Source: Methylosinus sporium (GTDB lineage: Bacteria; Pseudomonadota; Alphaproteobacteria; Rhizobiales; Beijerinckiaceae). Taken from it: 64,000 nt of DNA. Under the pieces are notes generated by a model that saw only the letters and a program-made list of their open reading frames with translations, had not been told where the DNA came from and ran no database searches. The translations under genes were made by a program, and so were the position numbers. Within the stretch, counting starts at the first letter, position 1; each line of letters begins with the position of its first letter. Shown here one piece after another: positions 36,660 through 46,528 of this stretch. Location of the stretch: positions 62,001 to 126,000 of the forward strand of contig NZ_PUIV01000004.1 in the NCBI RefSeq assembly GCF_003113265.1, read 5' to 3'.

Positions 36660-36761
36660 TCGCCGTTGAGCCGCAGGGTTTTGCACATCCGAGTTTTGAT
36701 GGAGCCACATCACGTTCGCCGGATCGAAACGGCGCTTCGAGCCTCGGCGCGCCGACAAAGG

Positions 36762-37565
36762 TCACGACTTCGGCTGAGCCGATCGAGCGTACACATCGCC
36801 CCAATCGGCCGCATCGGCCTCGCTCAACATCTGGCGCATGACCTCGGCTTCCACCCAATCCGCATATTTCAACGCCAATGACTCTCCTTGCGAGAAATTG
36901 AATCGATAAGGCCCCAGCCGAGCTATGCGGTCGATGCATTCTCTCGCCTGCTCGAGGCACTCCGGCGTGAATTCGAACGACAATGCCGGAACAGGCGCCG
37001 ACAGCCCTTTCAGGACCTCCACCTCGAATCCTTCGACATCGATTTTGACGAAGCTCGGTTCGCCGTATTTTACGCGCGCATGATCCATCGTGACGATATT
37101 GATTCGGGTCCGAACGTCCCAATCCTTGTCGCCGAATCGACCGCTTTTTTTCACAGCGTCGATCCACGCGGTCGAGAGAGACGAAATCGTGCTCGAATCG
37201 CTAATGAACATTTCGGCGGAGCCCGGCGCCGCGCCCAGCGCGTCGCGGACGATCGTCACATTCTCATGTTCGGCGAAGCCGGCCTCGAGCACAGAAATGC
37301 AATAAGGCTGCGGCTCGAAGGCGATCACCTCGGCGCCGAGATGGGCGAATATCTTCGCTCGATTGCCGATATTGGCTCCGACATCGAAAACGATATCGCC
37401 CGGCGCCACGAAATCCGCATAGAAGCCCGCGAGACGCTCGTCCGCGCTCGTCCATTCTCGTAGCTGGCCCCGATCTCGACGGAACCGCCTTTCGGCGATC
37501 AAACGGTCGAGGACGATCCGCGCCGGCCCGGATCTCCGCGCGAGCTTGATGACCTGTCGCAACAT
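36762..37565 (-). CDS. FkbM family methyltransferase
   Basis: A 267-aa SAM-dependent methyltransferase. The SAM site reads IVFDVGANIGNRAKIFAHLGAE, followed by VIAFEPQP, and the FkbM hallmark SFVKIDVEGFEVEVLKGL is present. These enzymes O-methylate sugars in many polysaccharide loci. GGAGGGA upstream of the ATG at 37565 fixes the start. It ends the long minus-strand biosynthetic series, 140 bp after the acyltransferase gene. Confidence 0.9.
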   Translation of the reverse strand: MLRQVIKLARRSGPARIVLDRLIAERRFRRDRGQLREWTSADERLAGFYADFVAPGDIVFDVGANIGNRAKIFAHLGAEVIAFEPQPYCISVLEAGFAEHENVTIVRDALGAAPGSAEMFISDSSTISSLSTAWIDAVKKSGRFGDKDWDVRTRINIVTMDHARVKYGEPSFVKIDVEGFEVEVLKGLSAPVPALSFEFTPECLEQARECIDRIARLGPYRFNFSQGESLALKYADWVEAEVMRQMLSEADAADWGDVYARSAQPKS

Positions 37566-37705
37566 TTGGGTCCCTCCATTTCGCTGCGAAGGACAACCAT
37601 CCGCTGTCCATTCCGATGGACCGATAGCGCCGGCATGTCCCGATGACTTCGAACGGCGCAACGCACGACGAGCAGCGAGAGACCCTCGCCACACAGCTCC
37701 GCGCT

Positions 37706-38902
37706 TCATGTCGCCAATTGCGGCCTGTGCGCGCGCTTGATCGAGCGGAGCAGTCCGAGCGTCGGTCGCTCCACCACTGCGTAGAACGCCGTCGAGACGG
37801 CCAGCACGACGCAAATATAGACCAGCGTGACGCAAGCCAAAGCTATCGATGACGTATATCCGAAATATACGAATCCCGCGGCTTGAACGGATCCGAGCAG
37901 CGGAAAATGCACCAAATAAAGCGAGAAGCTGATTTTCCCCAGAAATGCCCCCGACCTTCCGCTGAGAATATTCTGCATCGTCGGCGATGTCAGAGCGCCG
38001 AACAGCAGCAACATCGCGCCGAGCGGGTATATGAGACCCGTGACATGCATTCCATCGGCGAAGTGGACCAACGGGAAATAAATCGAGCTCAGGCTCGGCG
38101 CAGAGAGCGGTTTGCCGCCGAGAAAGATCCCGAGCGCGATGGCCGCGACGACGAGCTGTCTCGGTGGCCTTCGCTTCACGACGCCGAGATCGTACATTGC
38201 GGCGCCGGCGACGAAGCAGAGATAATTTTGTGGCTCCAGCCTCGCCACAACGCATAGCGCGGCAATCGCGACATAGGCCATGAGCCGCGTGGAGGCGGCC
38301 GACGCCGACTTGAAGATGATATATATTCCTATCGATCCGATGAGTTCCCGTTGCATCGTCCATAATACGGGCACCAGAATCGATCCGCCGGTAAGGTAAT
38401 ACGTACCGAGAGCCTCGGCGAGCGCGTGGGACCAGCTTATGTTCGGATCGGAATATTGCCTCTCGATCCACGGGTGACCGACGATCTCGGAAGCTTTCGC
38501 CATATACATGGCGTCGAGCTTGAAGAGCATATAGGTCAGCAATATCGCAGCAGCGCAGGGAAACGATAGACGAACGATACGCGCTGCGCATTGCGAGAGG
38601 AGCGGCGTCCTGGCGCCATCGCTCGAGCCGGCGATGACATAGGCGCTCAGAACGAAAAATAGGTGAACATGGAACGCGCCATTTATGACGAAGAAACCCG
38701 GCGTGACAGAAAATACCGTCCACCACCATGCGTCTTCGTCGGCCCTGCCGCCGAAATATACCGAAGGCGCGAAGCCGGCGACCACATGAGACAAGACCAC
38801 GAACAGCGCCGCTACGCCGCGCATTCCGTCGAGGCTCACATTTCGCGGCAAGGCTCCCGCGACGCGGCACACGGACCTCGTTAAAAGGGCTTCGCCTTGC
38901 AT
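37706..38902 (-). CDS. Acyltransferase 3 (OafA/NodX-like) membrane protein
   Basis: A 398-aa polytopic membrane protein of the acyltransferase 3 family, which O-acetylates or otherwise acylates sugars. Family marks are NVSLDGMRGVAALFVVLSHV at the start, HLFFVLSAYVI, and FSLYLVHFPLL near the end, with about ten helices. The ATG at 38902 begins one base after the stop of the preceding glycosyltransferase gene. No SGNH domain is attached. Confidence 0.88.
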   Translation of the reverse strand: MQGEALLTRSVCRVAGALPRNVSLDGMRGVAALFVVLSHVVAGFAPSVYFGGRADEDAWWWTVFSVTPGFFVINGAFHVHLFFVLSAYVIAGSSDGARTPLLSQCAARIVRLSFPCAAAILLTYMLFKLDAMYMAKASEIVGHPWIERQYSDPNISWSHALAEALGTYYLTGGSILVPVLWTMQRELIGSIGIYIIFKSASAASTRLMAYVAIAALCVVARLEPQNYLCFVAGAAMYDLGVVKRRPPRQLVVAAIALGIFLGGKPLSAPSLSSIYFPLVHFADGMHVTGLIYPLGAMLLLFGALTSPTMQNILSGRSGAFLGKISFSLYLVHFPLLGSVQAAGFVYFGYTSSIALACVTLVYICVVLAVSTAFYAVVERPTLGLLRSIKRAHRPQLAT

Positions 38903-38903
38903 C

Positions 38904-40187
38904 TCAGAAAAACTCGACTCGTTCGTGGCGACGCCGTTCGACCCGATCGCCGCGTGAGGGAACCATCGATCGCTCATCGATCGCTTCGAGCATGAGCGTC
39001 TCGAGCCTCGCTGTCATCATGTCCCACGAAAATGCGTCGACATCGATCGAGACAGAGCGCCGAGGGGCGCCAGCCCATGATTTCCATGCGTCGTCGAGCG
39101 CCGCAGCGACATCGATCGAGTCCGCGCAGAGACACAGCGAGCCGCCGACCATCCGGGCGAGCGCGACAGATTCCTCATGCTCGCCTGGATAGGCGACGAC
39201 AGGACGCCGACAGGCGAGGAGCTCGAGAAGCTTGTGATGAAATGTCGTTTTGTCCCAGAGATAGCAGTTCAGCGCCGCTTCCTGGCAAAAGCGGCCGAGG
39301 TCGGTCAAAGACAGATATTTCTGGATGTCGATCGCGCAAGTGAGGCGCGCGTCGCGCACCGCCGCCGTCACTTCATCTGCGGATCCTCCTGCATAGCAGA
39401 ACATGATTTTCGCTCGCTCGTCGTTCGGTCGCCGCTCGATCCACTGCTGCAAGTCGGAGAGAAGACGCGGCAAGTCGGGCGAACCTCTGGTGCCACCCAC
39501 CAGAGTGATACGAAATTTTTCGGTTCCGCCGCGGTCGCCTGAGGCGATCATTTCCGGCGCGACGCCGCTATAAATCGTCGCGATCGGGCGTCGATGCCAG
39601 CGCACCGCCGATCGCGCGTGATAGTCGGCGTTGCTGGTCACGCGAGAGGCGTCGCGAAATCGCCACGCTACGATCCGACGCAGCCCGCATGGAACAAAAG
39701 CTTCCCAATTGTCTTTCAGGTCCATGATCCACGGCGCATCGGCCAAACGGGCGATCGATCGCGCGGCGATCAGATTGCTGGTATCGCCGAAGGTGGACCA
39801 CACGATGTCCGGGCGAAAGCCTTCGATCAGTGGCCGCCATGCCGGACGCGACGCCGCCACCCTCGCGGCCGCGGTTCCATTTCCGAAAACCAGCGCTGTC
39901 GCCGTCGTCGCTTTGCGTATGACCGCGCCAGCTCGACGTCCCTTACGCGGCGTCGCGCCATCGATAGGCATAGGATGGGTCACGAGCATCGGCTCGCTCC
40001 AATCACGCCTTTGAAGCAGCTCCTTCTCGAAATGTCGCCAATTCGCGCTCTGGTCGCGGTCGAAGACCGGAGTCAGCAAAACGACCTTATGGCCGCGATG
40101 CGCGAGGCCGGCTGCGAAGCGCGCCGCTCGAACAGCGCCTATATGAGAAGCGTCGGGATGCTGACTGTTCACCAGGAGCGCTTTCAT
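38904..40187 (-). CDS. Glycosyltransferase, GT-B type
   Basis: A 427-aa cytoplasmic glycosyltransferase resembling family 4 enzymes. It begins MKALLVNSQHPDASHIGAVRAA, then HKVVLLTPVFDRD. The second Rossmann half runs from RITLVGGTRGSPDLPRLLSDL to TTFHHKLLELLACRRPVVAYPG, the donor-binding region. ATGA overlap with the upstream asparagine-synthase-like gene (40184-40187) defines the start. Acceptor and donor cannot be read from sequence. Confidence 0.82.
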   Translation of the reverse strand: MKALLVNSQHPDASHIGAVRAARFAAGLAHRGHKVVLLTPVFDRDQSANWRHFEKELLQRRDWSEPMLVTHPMPIDGATPRKGRRAGAVIRKATTATALVFGNGTAAARVAASRPAWRPLIEGFRPDIVWSTFGDTSNLIAARSIARLADAPWIMDLKDNWEAFVPCGLRRIVAWRFRDASRVTSNADYHARSAVRWHRRPIATIYSGVAPEMIASGDRGGTEKFRITLVGGTRGSPDLPRLLSDLQQWIERRPNDERAKIMFCYAGGSADEVTAAVRDARLTCAIDIQKYLSLTDLGRFCQEAALNCYLWDKTTFHHKLLELLACRRPVVAYPGEHEESVALARMVGGSLCLCADSIDVAAALDDAWKSWAGAPRRSVSIDVDAFSWDMMTARLETLMLEAIDERSMVPSRGDRVERRRHERVEFF

Positions 40188-42112
40188 GAAGCGACCTTTT
40201 CCAAGGCGGCGGTCCGATGCGTCGCCTCGGCCACAAAATGGCGCTTCCAGGATTCGATCATGAATGGTTGCCAAGCCGTCCATCCGAGCGCCCAGTCGCC
40301 TCTGTCGATTCTGTCGAGCAGACTGTTCCACCATGACGCCGTCCAATAGGGCGACTCGCGAAAGCTCGACGACGACAATGTGTCGCGGACGATCGCTCGC
40401 ATTCGCGCAGATTTGAACCAGAGCTCCTGCGGAGGCAGAAAGCCCCGCTTGGCCCAACGCGTTCTGATCGGCTCGGGCAGAATTCCACGCATACTCTCGC
40501 GAAGCAGGCGCTTCGTTTGAATTTCGCCCATCAACAAATGGGGAGGAAGAGAAAGCGCGAGATCTGCGAGACGATGATCGCAGAAAGGAAGCCTCACTTC
40601 GCGCGAATGCGCCATTGAATTGCGGTCTCCGTAACGAAGCAGCGTCGTCAGAAAGCGGCCAAAACTATCTTCCGCGAGCGCGCTGGACAAAGGATTGAAG
40701 CCAGCGAGCCTCTCACGCTCCGAGAGCTTCAGCGATTGCGCCGCGACATCCGGGGAGAGCCCATAGAGAATGCTAGAACCGGTTCCGGTTCGGTTCGCAA
40801 ACGCATGTCGCCACGAAAATGGCAGGCTGTCGCGTAATCGGCGCAGCGGCTTATCGCGCGCGGACGGATATCGCTCGTCAATTCGAATGATTTCGTCATC
40901 CAATCGTGCGTGATCGCCGATCTCCGTGAGACTCTCGACATAAAGCGAGTAATAGCTCGGATATCCGCCGAGAAGCTCATCCGATCCTTGTCCGTCGAGC
41001 AGAACGGTTACGCCATGTTGCGCGGCGAGCTCGAACACGCACCATTGCGCGAACTGACTCGATGTGCCGACCGGTAGCTCGTTCAGCCACACGAAGCGAG
41101 GAAGTTCGGCGATGAAGCGTTCGCATGTCGGCTCGACAATGTGGTTGCCGACGCCCGTCTTGGCGATGACCTCGTCCGCAAAGCGCTTTTCGTCCGCGTA
41201 GGTCCCGGGAAACACGCCGGTGAACGTCTCATACGGCGCATCGTCTCCGAGCAAACGCCGCGCAATGCAGACAATGGCGCTCGAGTCGAGGCCGCCCGAG
41301 AGGCACGAGCCTACCGTCACGTCGCTCCGCAAACGCAGACGAACAGAATCGATGAGAAGCTCACGGAATTCCGCAAACGCGTCTTCCTCCTTTCCATTCC
41401 ACCGGGATGGATCGAAGCGAGGTTCGTAGTAGCGCCAAATCCGGTGCGTGAAGTCACGGCAGTCGATCTCCAGCGCCTCGCCGGGCCTGAGCTGCTGGAT
41501 ATCATCGAATGTCGTCTGCCGGTCGGCGTCGAGCCCTGTGCTCGGATTATATCCCGCGCGAATGAGACGGAATTCGTCATATCGCGCGCTCACCTCCGCC
41601 TGAGCGAGCAGCGCCTTATATTCAGATGCAAAGGCGAAAAACGACGGCTTCGAGCAGAACAGAAAAGGTTTTTCGCCATATCTATCTCGTGCGCAGAAGA
41701 GCCGCTTGCGCAAGCGATCATAGATCGCGAACGCGAACATTCCATTGAAGCGCGACACGCAATCATTCCCCGACTGCTTGTACGCCTCCAGAATGACCTC
41801 GCTATCCGAATCGGTTCGGAACCGCGCGCCCGAGCGGACGAGCTCGGCGCGCAGTTCGAGATAATTATAGATTTCGCCATTGAAGGTAAGAATATAGCGC
41901 CCGGAAACATCCGCCATCGGCTGCGTCGCCGCCTGCGAAAGATCGATTATCGCGAGCCGACGATGGCCGAGCGTCACCCTCGGACCATCTAAAATCGCTT
42001 CCTGCCACTGATCGTGACCATCCGGGCCTCGATGGCCCATCAAATCGAGCATTCGCGACATATCCTCGCGATCATGGCCGCCTCGGCGAATAATTCCCGC
42101 AATGCCGCACAT
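40184..42112 (-). CDS. Asparagine-synthase-like amidotransferase 1
   Basis: A 642-aa AsnB-type protein. The class II glutaminase domain starts MCGIAGI, so Cys2 is the nucleophile after Met removal, with HRGPDG and FNGEIYN. The ATP-pyrophosphatase domain has CLSGGLDSSAIV. In polysaccharide loci such proteins often amidate uronic acids or other carboxyl groups rather than make free asparagine. The ATG at 42112 is required to place Cys at position 2. Its stop overlaps the next glycosyltransferase gene. First of three paralogues in this window. Confidence 0.9.
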   Translation of the reverse strand: MCGIAGIIRRGGHDREDMSRMLDLMGHRGPDGHDQWQEAILDGPRVTLGHRRLAIIDLSQAATQPMADVSGRYILTFNGEIYNYLELRAELVRSGARFRTDSDSEVILEAYKQSGNDCVSRFNGMFAFAIYDRLRKRLFCARDRYGEKPFLFCSKPSFFAFASEYKALLAQAEVSARYDEFRLIRAGYNPSTGLDADRQTTFDDIQQLRPGEALEIDCRDFTHRIWRYYEPRFDPSRWNGKEEDAFAEFRELLIDSVRLRLRSDVTVGSCLSGGLDSSAIVCIARRLLGDDAPYETFTGVFPGTYADEKRFADEVIAKTGVGNHIVEPTCERFIAELPRFVWLNELPVGTSSQFAQWCVFELAAQHGVTVLLDGQGSDELLGGYPSYYSLYVESLTEIGDHARLDDEIIRIDERYPSARDKPLRRLRDSLPFSWRHAFANRTGTGSSILYGLSPDVAAQSLKLSERERLAGFNPLSSALAEDSFGRFLTTLLRYGDRNSMAHSREVRLPFCDHRLADLALSLPPHLLMGEIQTKRLLRESMRGILPEPIRTRWAKRGFLPPQELWFKSARMRAIVRDTLSSSSFRESPYWTASWWNSLLDRIDRGDWALGWTAWQPFMIESWKRHFVAEATHRTAALEKVAS

Positions 42113-42189
42113 TTGGCGCAATGTCCTTTCGGAAGTCGAACGAACGGAAACGAGCGGTCCCGGCGCCGCGGTCCAAAGCCGCAAAGGCG

Positions 42190-42867
42190 CTACTGCTTGC
42201 GATAGACATGGGTCCATTCACGCCACCATTGTGGCAGACCTTCCGCGCGCGAGAAGGCGCAGAGCTGTGCGGTCTCCTCTATGTTGGGCCACCACCCCTG
42301 GCGCAGGAAAAGCCCATGCCAGAATTCTTTGGGCCGACAATTGATATGGTCGGTGCCAGATTCCGAAGGCGGCGCCGCGCTGAAGACGATCACATCCTCG
42401 GCGTGCCTGCAAACGGACTCAACCAAGGTCTCGCTGGCGTTCGACGGTATATGCTCGGCCACTTCTATGCACATCGTAAGAGAAAATCTGCGATTCAACC
42501 GCAATGGCCGGCGAAGGTCGAACTGAAACGCTGTAGCCGGGCTGGGCACTCGACGAATTCCCTCGATGCTGCCTTCACATCCGACTGCGAGGCAGCCAGC
42601 ATCTGCAAAATGGCGAAGATAGCTGCCCTTCCCACAACCGATGTCGAGCACGGAACGCGGTGCGTAGGTTCGAATGAGATAATGAACGACATGGCGAGCC
42701 GTTTCCTCCGTCTTGTCGAACGCGCCGCCATCATAGAAGGCCCCATCGTAGATCGCATCCGGCGACATGCCGAAACGCTGCGATCTCACGAAGGTCTTGA
42801 ATCGATATGCGGCGGAGCGAATCTTACGTAGGAGAACCGGCGCGGTCGTCTCGCTGCTGACGGACAT
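42190..42867 (-). CDS. Class I SAM-dependent methyltransferase
   Basis: A 225-aa protein with SAM motif SVLDIGCGKGSYLRHFADAG and the downstream MCIEVAEHIP, a Methyltransf_11/23 pattern. The C terminus is rich in Trp and aromatic residues (GLFLRQGWWPNIEET, LPQWWREW). Probably methylates a sugar or a lipid-linked intermediate of the polymer. AAGGAG upstream supports the ATG at 42867. It lies between the flippase and amidotransferase genes. Confidence 0.85.
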   Translation of the reverse strand: MSVSSETTAPVLLRKIRSAAYRFKTFVRSQRFGMSPDAIYDGAFYDGGAFDKTEETARHVVHYLIRTYAPRSVLDIGCGKGSYLRHFADAGCLAVGCEGSIEGIRRVPSPATAFQFDLRRPLRLNRRFSLTMCIEVAEHIPSNASETLVESVCRHAEDVIVFSAAPPSESGTDHINCRPKEFWHGLFLRQGWWPNIEETAQLCAFSRAEGLPQWWREWTHVYRKQ

Positions 42868-42964
42868 GACTTTCTGCTCCTTGGTGAGTCGGGATCGAGC
42901 TCGTATCGAAACATCGGACGATCGTGTTCACGCTCCTTGACGACACGTCGTATCCGCAGCGCCG

Positions 42965-44347
42965 TCAGCATGTCCGCATTTCACTCGAAGCGACCCAGAT
43001 GTGAACGACGACGCAAGTCGCGAAGGTCGAAAAGAGCGTCGCCGCGGCAAATCCGGAGACGCCATATCGCGGCACGACGACCCAGTACACGACGATCTGC
43101 ATAGCGCCCTGAACGATGGTCTGCATCAATACTTCGAACATCCGCCCTTGACTGACGAACAGGTTCTGGAGCACCACGATGTAGACCCCCGGCAATGATG
43201 TCGTGACGACGAGCGTAAACGGCAATTGTCCGCTCTGGAACTCATCGCCATAAGCCGCCAAGAGATGGCTTGCCGCCGACAGTACGACCACGACGACCGC
43301 GCCCGCCGCGAGCAAATTGGCGGCGGTGTTGAGACGGTGAATTCGTCTAGTGGCGGCAGTGTCGCCACTGGCGAGCAACCGGCTCATCATCGGCACGGCC
43401 ACCGAGGCGAGGATCGTGGTCGCGAACACGACGGCGCTACGCCATTGCACGCCGACCGTAACGAACGCTAAATCACGAAAACCGGTCGCCCCTTGTTTCA
43501 CCATCAGCAATCCGTACCATTGGGAGAGCCCCGACACCAAGCTGATGAGAAGAGACGGAATGCTGAACTCGACGATAACCGGCGCCGCCGATATAATCTC
43601 GGACATGCGCGTGCGCAGCCCGAGACGGCGGGTCGCCGCTTCCTTCAGAGAGAATAGCAACAAAGTGCGCGCCATGCTCGCGACGGCGATCGCAGTTATG
43701 ACCGACGTCAAATCGCCGGCGCGCCCCATTATCAAAAGCAGTGCAAATCCCAAAAGCGATGTCACGACGCGCGCGATCGACAAGCGCGCGAACTCCTCGA
43801 AACCCTGCAAAATCGCTTCCTGCACGCCCCCCGCGACAGCGAACAACGCTATGAGCGCGCCGGCGACGATGACTTGGCCTCCAAAAGGACTGTCGAGGAG
43901 CCAATGCGCTATCGCCTCCGGCGCGAAGAGAATAGCGACGAGCCCGATCACGCTCAGCGACAAAGTGACGAATTCGCATAGGCGCATGACAGCGGCGGCC
44001 CGATGTGGCCTAGAGGTCAGATAACGTGAAATCTGCACTGTCGCAGTGAGTCCGAGCTGCAGCCCCGTGACCATGCTCACGAGAGCGATGGTCGTGAAGA
44101 GCAATCCATATTTTCCGAATGCATCGATGCCGAGCAGCCGCGCGACATAATAGGCCTGAACCAGACCGACGAGACGTTCGATCGCGGCAGCCCCGCCGGT
44201 CCACGCGACTCCCCGGAAAAGAGCTCGGACCGAATGGTCGGACCAAATCCGCTCGATTACCGCGAGGCGATTCGATCTCGCCGCGACCAAGCTCGACGAT
44301 AGCGACGGATTTGCATTGCCGGACTCCAAATTAGGCATTCCGATCAC
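42965..44347 (-). CDS. Wzx-type oligosaccharide flippase
   Basis: A 460-aa polytopic protein of the MOP/Wzx flippase superfamily, with about 12-14 helices, which moves lipid-linked repeat units across the inner membrane. Typical stretches are RGVAWTGGAAAIERLVGLVQAY near the start, ARLLGIDAFGKYGLLFTT and a final YWVVVPRYGVSGFAAATL. The start is GTG at 44347 with GGAG five bases upstream; ATG at 44338 is the alternative. It is the only flippase in the window. Confidence 0.88.
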   Translation of the reverse strand: MIGMPNLESGNANPSLSSSLVAARSNRLAVIERIWSDHSVRALFRGVAWTGGAAAIERLVGLVQAYYVARLLGIDAFGKYGLLFTTIALVSMVTGLQLGLTATVQISRYLTSRPHRAAAVMRLCEFVTLSLSVIGLVAILFAPEAIAHWLLDSPFGGQVIVAGALIALFAVAGGVQEAILQGFEEFARLSIARVVTSLLGFALLLIMGRAGDLTSVITAIAVASMARTLLLFSLKEAATRRLGLRTRMSEIISAAPVIVEFSIPSLLISLVSGLSQWYGLLMVKQGATGFRDLAFVTVGVQWRSAVVFATTILASVAVPMMSRLLASGDTAATRRIHRLNTAANLLAAGAVVVVVLSAASHLLAAYGDEFQSGQLPFTLVVTTSLPGVYIVVLQNLFVSQGRMFEVLMQTIVQGAMQIVVYWVVVPRYGVSGFAAATLFSTFATCVVVHIWVASSEMRTC

Positions 44348-44458
44348 CGTCGCTCCGGGAATTCGACAATTGCTGGCATTTCACGCTTCGGCTCGTAACA
44401 TTGCGCGTCGCCTCATACCGCTGGCGCTCGCGGTGAGATCAATAACGAAGAGCAGAAG

Positions 44459-46405
44459 CTAGATCGGCGCCGCGACGTCGATCCGCTTCGCCGATCGACC
44501 GGCGGCGGTCGCGGTCGACCGCCCGTCGAGAAACCGCTTCATCCAAAGCTCTGTCATCACGATCGCGAGAATGAGATAGGAATTGTCGCGCCGCCCCGAT
44601 CGAAGGTCGTCGAATGCCTTGCGGACGCCTCCGACATCGAATAGTCCGCGCTCGCGAAAACCTCTCGACGCGAAGAGATCTGCTACCATCTCGCCGGTCT
44701 GACCAGCGAGCCACAGGCGGACCGGACCGCCAAACCCCGTCTTGCGACGTTTCAATACCGAAAGCGGGAGGCGCGAGCCCAAGCCTTTTTTCAAAGCCCA
44801 TTTTTCGGACAAGCCGCGTATCTTGAGCCGCCAGGGTATGCGCCGCGCATATCCCACCAGTCGGGGATCGAGGAACGGCACCCGCACCTCGACGCCATGC
44901 GCCATCGACGCCTTATCCGTGTAGTTGAGATTATGATCGGGCAAAAAGCCGTGCAATTCGAGATCGAGCATTCGCTCCACGAGCGGCCAATCGACGGTTC
45001 GCATCAAAGCCTGTTCGAGCCATTTCGACGGCGCCGCATCGATTGCGTCACGCGCCTCGCCGCCGAGACAGGCGATAGCGCTCTCACGAGGATTGAATTC
45101 GAACGCGCGAATGAGAAACTCCTGCTCCGATCCCGCGAACATATAGCGCAGCTTCTCTATCCGCCGCTTCGACGCCTGACCCATGACGCGCACCGTCGCA
45201 GGCGGCAATGCCTCGAGAATGCCGCCGAACCACCCCCCTAGCCGCGCCCGCATCGCCGCGGCCCGATGACGTCGATAGCCGGAGAATATATCGTCGCCTC
45301 CGACTCCGCCGAGCAGCACCTTGATCCCATCTGCTCGCGCCGCTCGCGCGATCGCGCCGACATATAGCGGCGCCGGATCGGCTTGCGGCTCGTCGAGAGT
45401 ATAGGCGAGAGTTTCGAAGTCTTGCATGGTCGGCGACGGCGCGAGCAAAGGCGTCAAAGGCACATCGAGCAGAGCGGCGACCTCACGTGCATGAGTGAGA
45501 TCGTCTGAAAACCCCTCTTCTTCCAGTCCTGCGCCTTCGAAGCCCACGCAATAGGTCCGTCGCGGAACATGACCGTTCGCAACCATAGCAGCGACGATCG
45601 CGCTGGAATCTACGCCGCCGGACAGGAAAGCTCCAACCGGCGCGTCGCTCATGCATTGGTCCGAGACGACTTGGTCGAAAATCCGCCCGAGCCCTGCGAT
45701 CGCGCCGACATTCTCCGTCCCACCCTCGGCGACCGGCGGAGCCGAGCAATGCCATCGTCTAATCTCTACATCGCCGCGCCGCGCTTTCAAAAGATGGCCG
45801 GGCGCCAGCTTGGCGACCGAGCGCAAGGGCGTTCTCTCGCCCGGGCTCCACAAATGCGTCAGATAATCGCCGATCGCGACGAGGTCCACCTCGAGATCGA
45901 GTCGCGAATAGGCGAACAGCGCCTTGAGTTCGGAAGCAAAGACGAGCCCGCCGCCCGACTTGACGAAATACAAGGGCTTCACGCCGAATGAATCGCGCGC
46001 GATGAGGAGTTCGCGCCGGCTCCGGTCCCATAGAGCGAAAGAAAACATCCCATTGAGGCGATCCAACATCGCCTCGCCCTCGAGATCGTACAATGGCGCG
46101 ATGACCGCCGTGTCGGAGTTCGGATTGAAGCGATATCCGCGCGCGGCCAACTCGACGCCGAGCTCGCGAAAATTATATATTTCGCCGTTGAAGACGACGA
46201 CGTATCGATCATTGCAGCTCAGCATAGGCTGGGCCGCCCCGTCGCTCGTGTCGATTATCGAAAGGCGGCGATGCGCCAATCCGACCATTGCGTCGCGATC
46301 GCTCCATTGGCCCGCGCCATCGGGGCCCCGATGCGCGATGAGCTGCGACATGTCGCCGAGCAGACGCTCTTCGTCAATGCCGAGAAAACCGGCGATTCCG
46401 CACAT
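44459..46405 (-). CDS. Asparagine-synthase-like amidotransferase 2
   Basis: A 648-aa AsnB-type protein. The glutaminase domain starts MCGIAGFLG and contains HRGPDGAGQW and FNGEIYNFREL. The synthetase domain has AFLSGGVDSSAIVAAM and the later VLLGGVGGDDIFSGYRRH, with all catalytic motifs intact. It is closest in style to the asparagine synthases of exopolysaccharide clusters. The ATG at 46405 sets Cys2. The stop is 111 bp before the flippase start. Confidence 0.9.
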   Translation of the reverse strand: MCGIAGFLGIDEERLLGDMSQLIAHRGPDGAGQWSDRDAMVGLAHRRLSIIDTSDGAAQPMLSCNDRYVVVFNGEIYNFRELGVELAARGYRFNPNSDTAVIAPLYDLEGEAMLDRLNGMFSFALWDRSRRELLIARDSFGVKPLYFVKSGGGLVFASELKALFAYSRLDLEVDLVAIGDYLTHLWSPGERTPLRSVAKLAPGHLLKARRGDVEIRRWHCSAPPVAEGGTENVGAIAGLGRIFDQVVSDQCMSDAPVGAFLSGGVDSSAIVAAMVANGHVPRRTYCVGFEGAGLEEEGFSDDLTHAREVAALLDVPLTPLLAPSPTMQDFETLAYTLDEPQADPAPLYVGAIARAARADGIKVLLGGVGGDDIFSGYRRHRAAAMRARLGGWFGGILEALPPATVRVMGQASKRRIEKLRYMFAGSEQEFLIRAFEFNPRESAIACLGGEARDAIDAAPSKWLEQALMRTVDWPLVERMLDLELHGFLPDHNLNYTDKASMAHGVEVRVPFLDPRLVGYARRIPWRLKIRGLSEKWALKKGLGSRLPLSVLKRRKTGFGGPVRLWLAGQTGEMVADLFASRGFRERGLFDVGGVRKAFDDLRSGRRDNSYLILAIVMTELWMKRFLDGRSTATAAGRSAKRIDVAAPI

Positions 46406-46528
46406 CGAAATCTCATTGTTTGAAGCTGAACGAATATATTTCGTAGCCGGAGCGCGGCGCGAGACTGTCCATGCAACCACGACTTCCAATCACGACCTGG
46501 ATCATAGGCCGATCGTCGATTCCAAGCG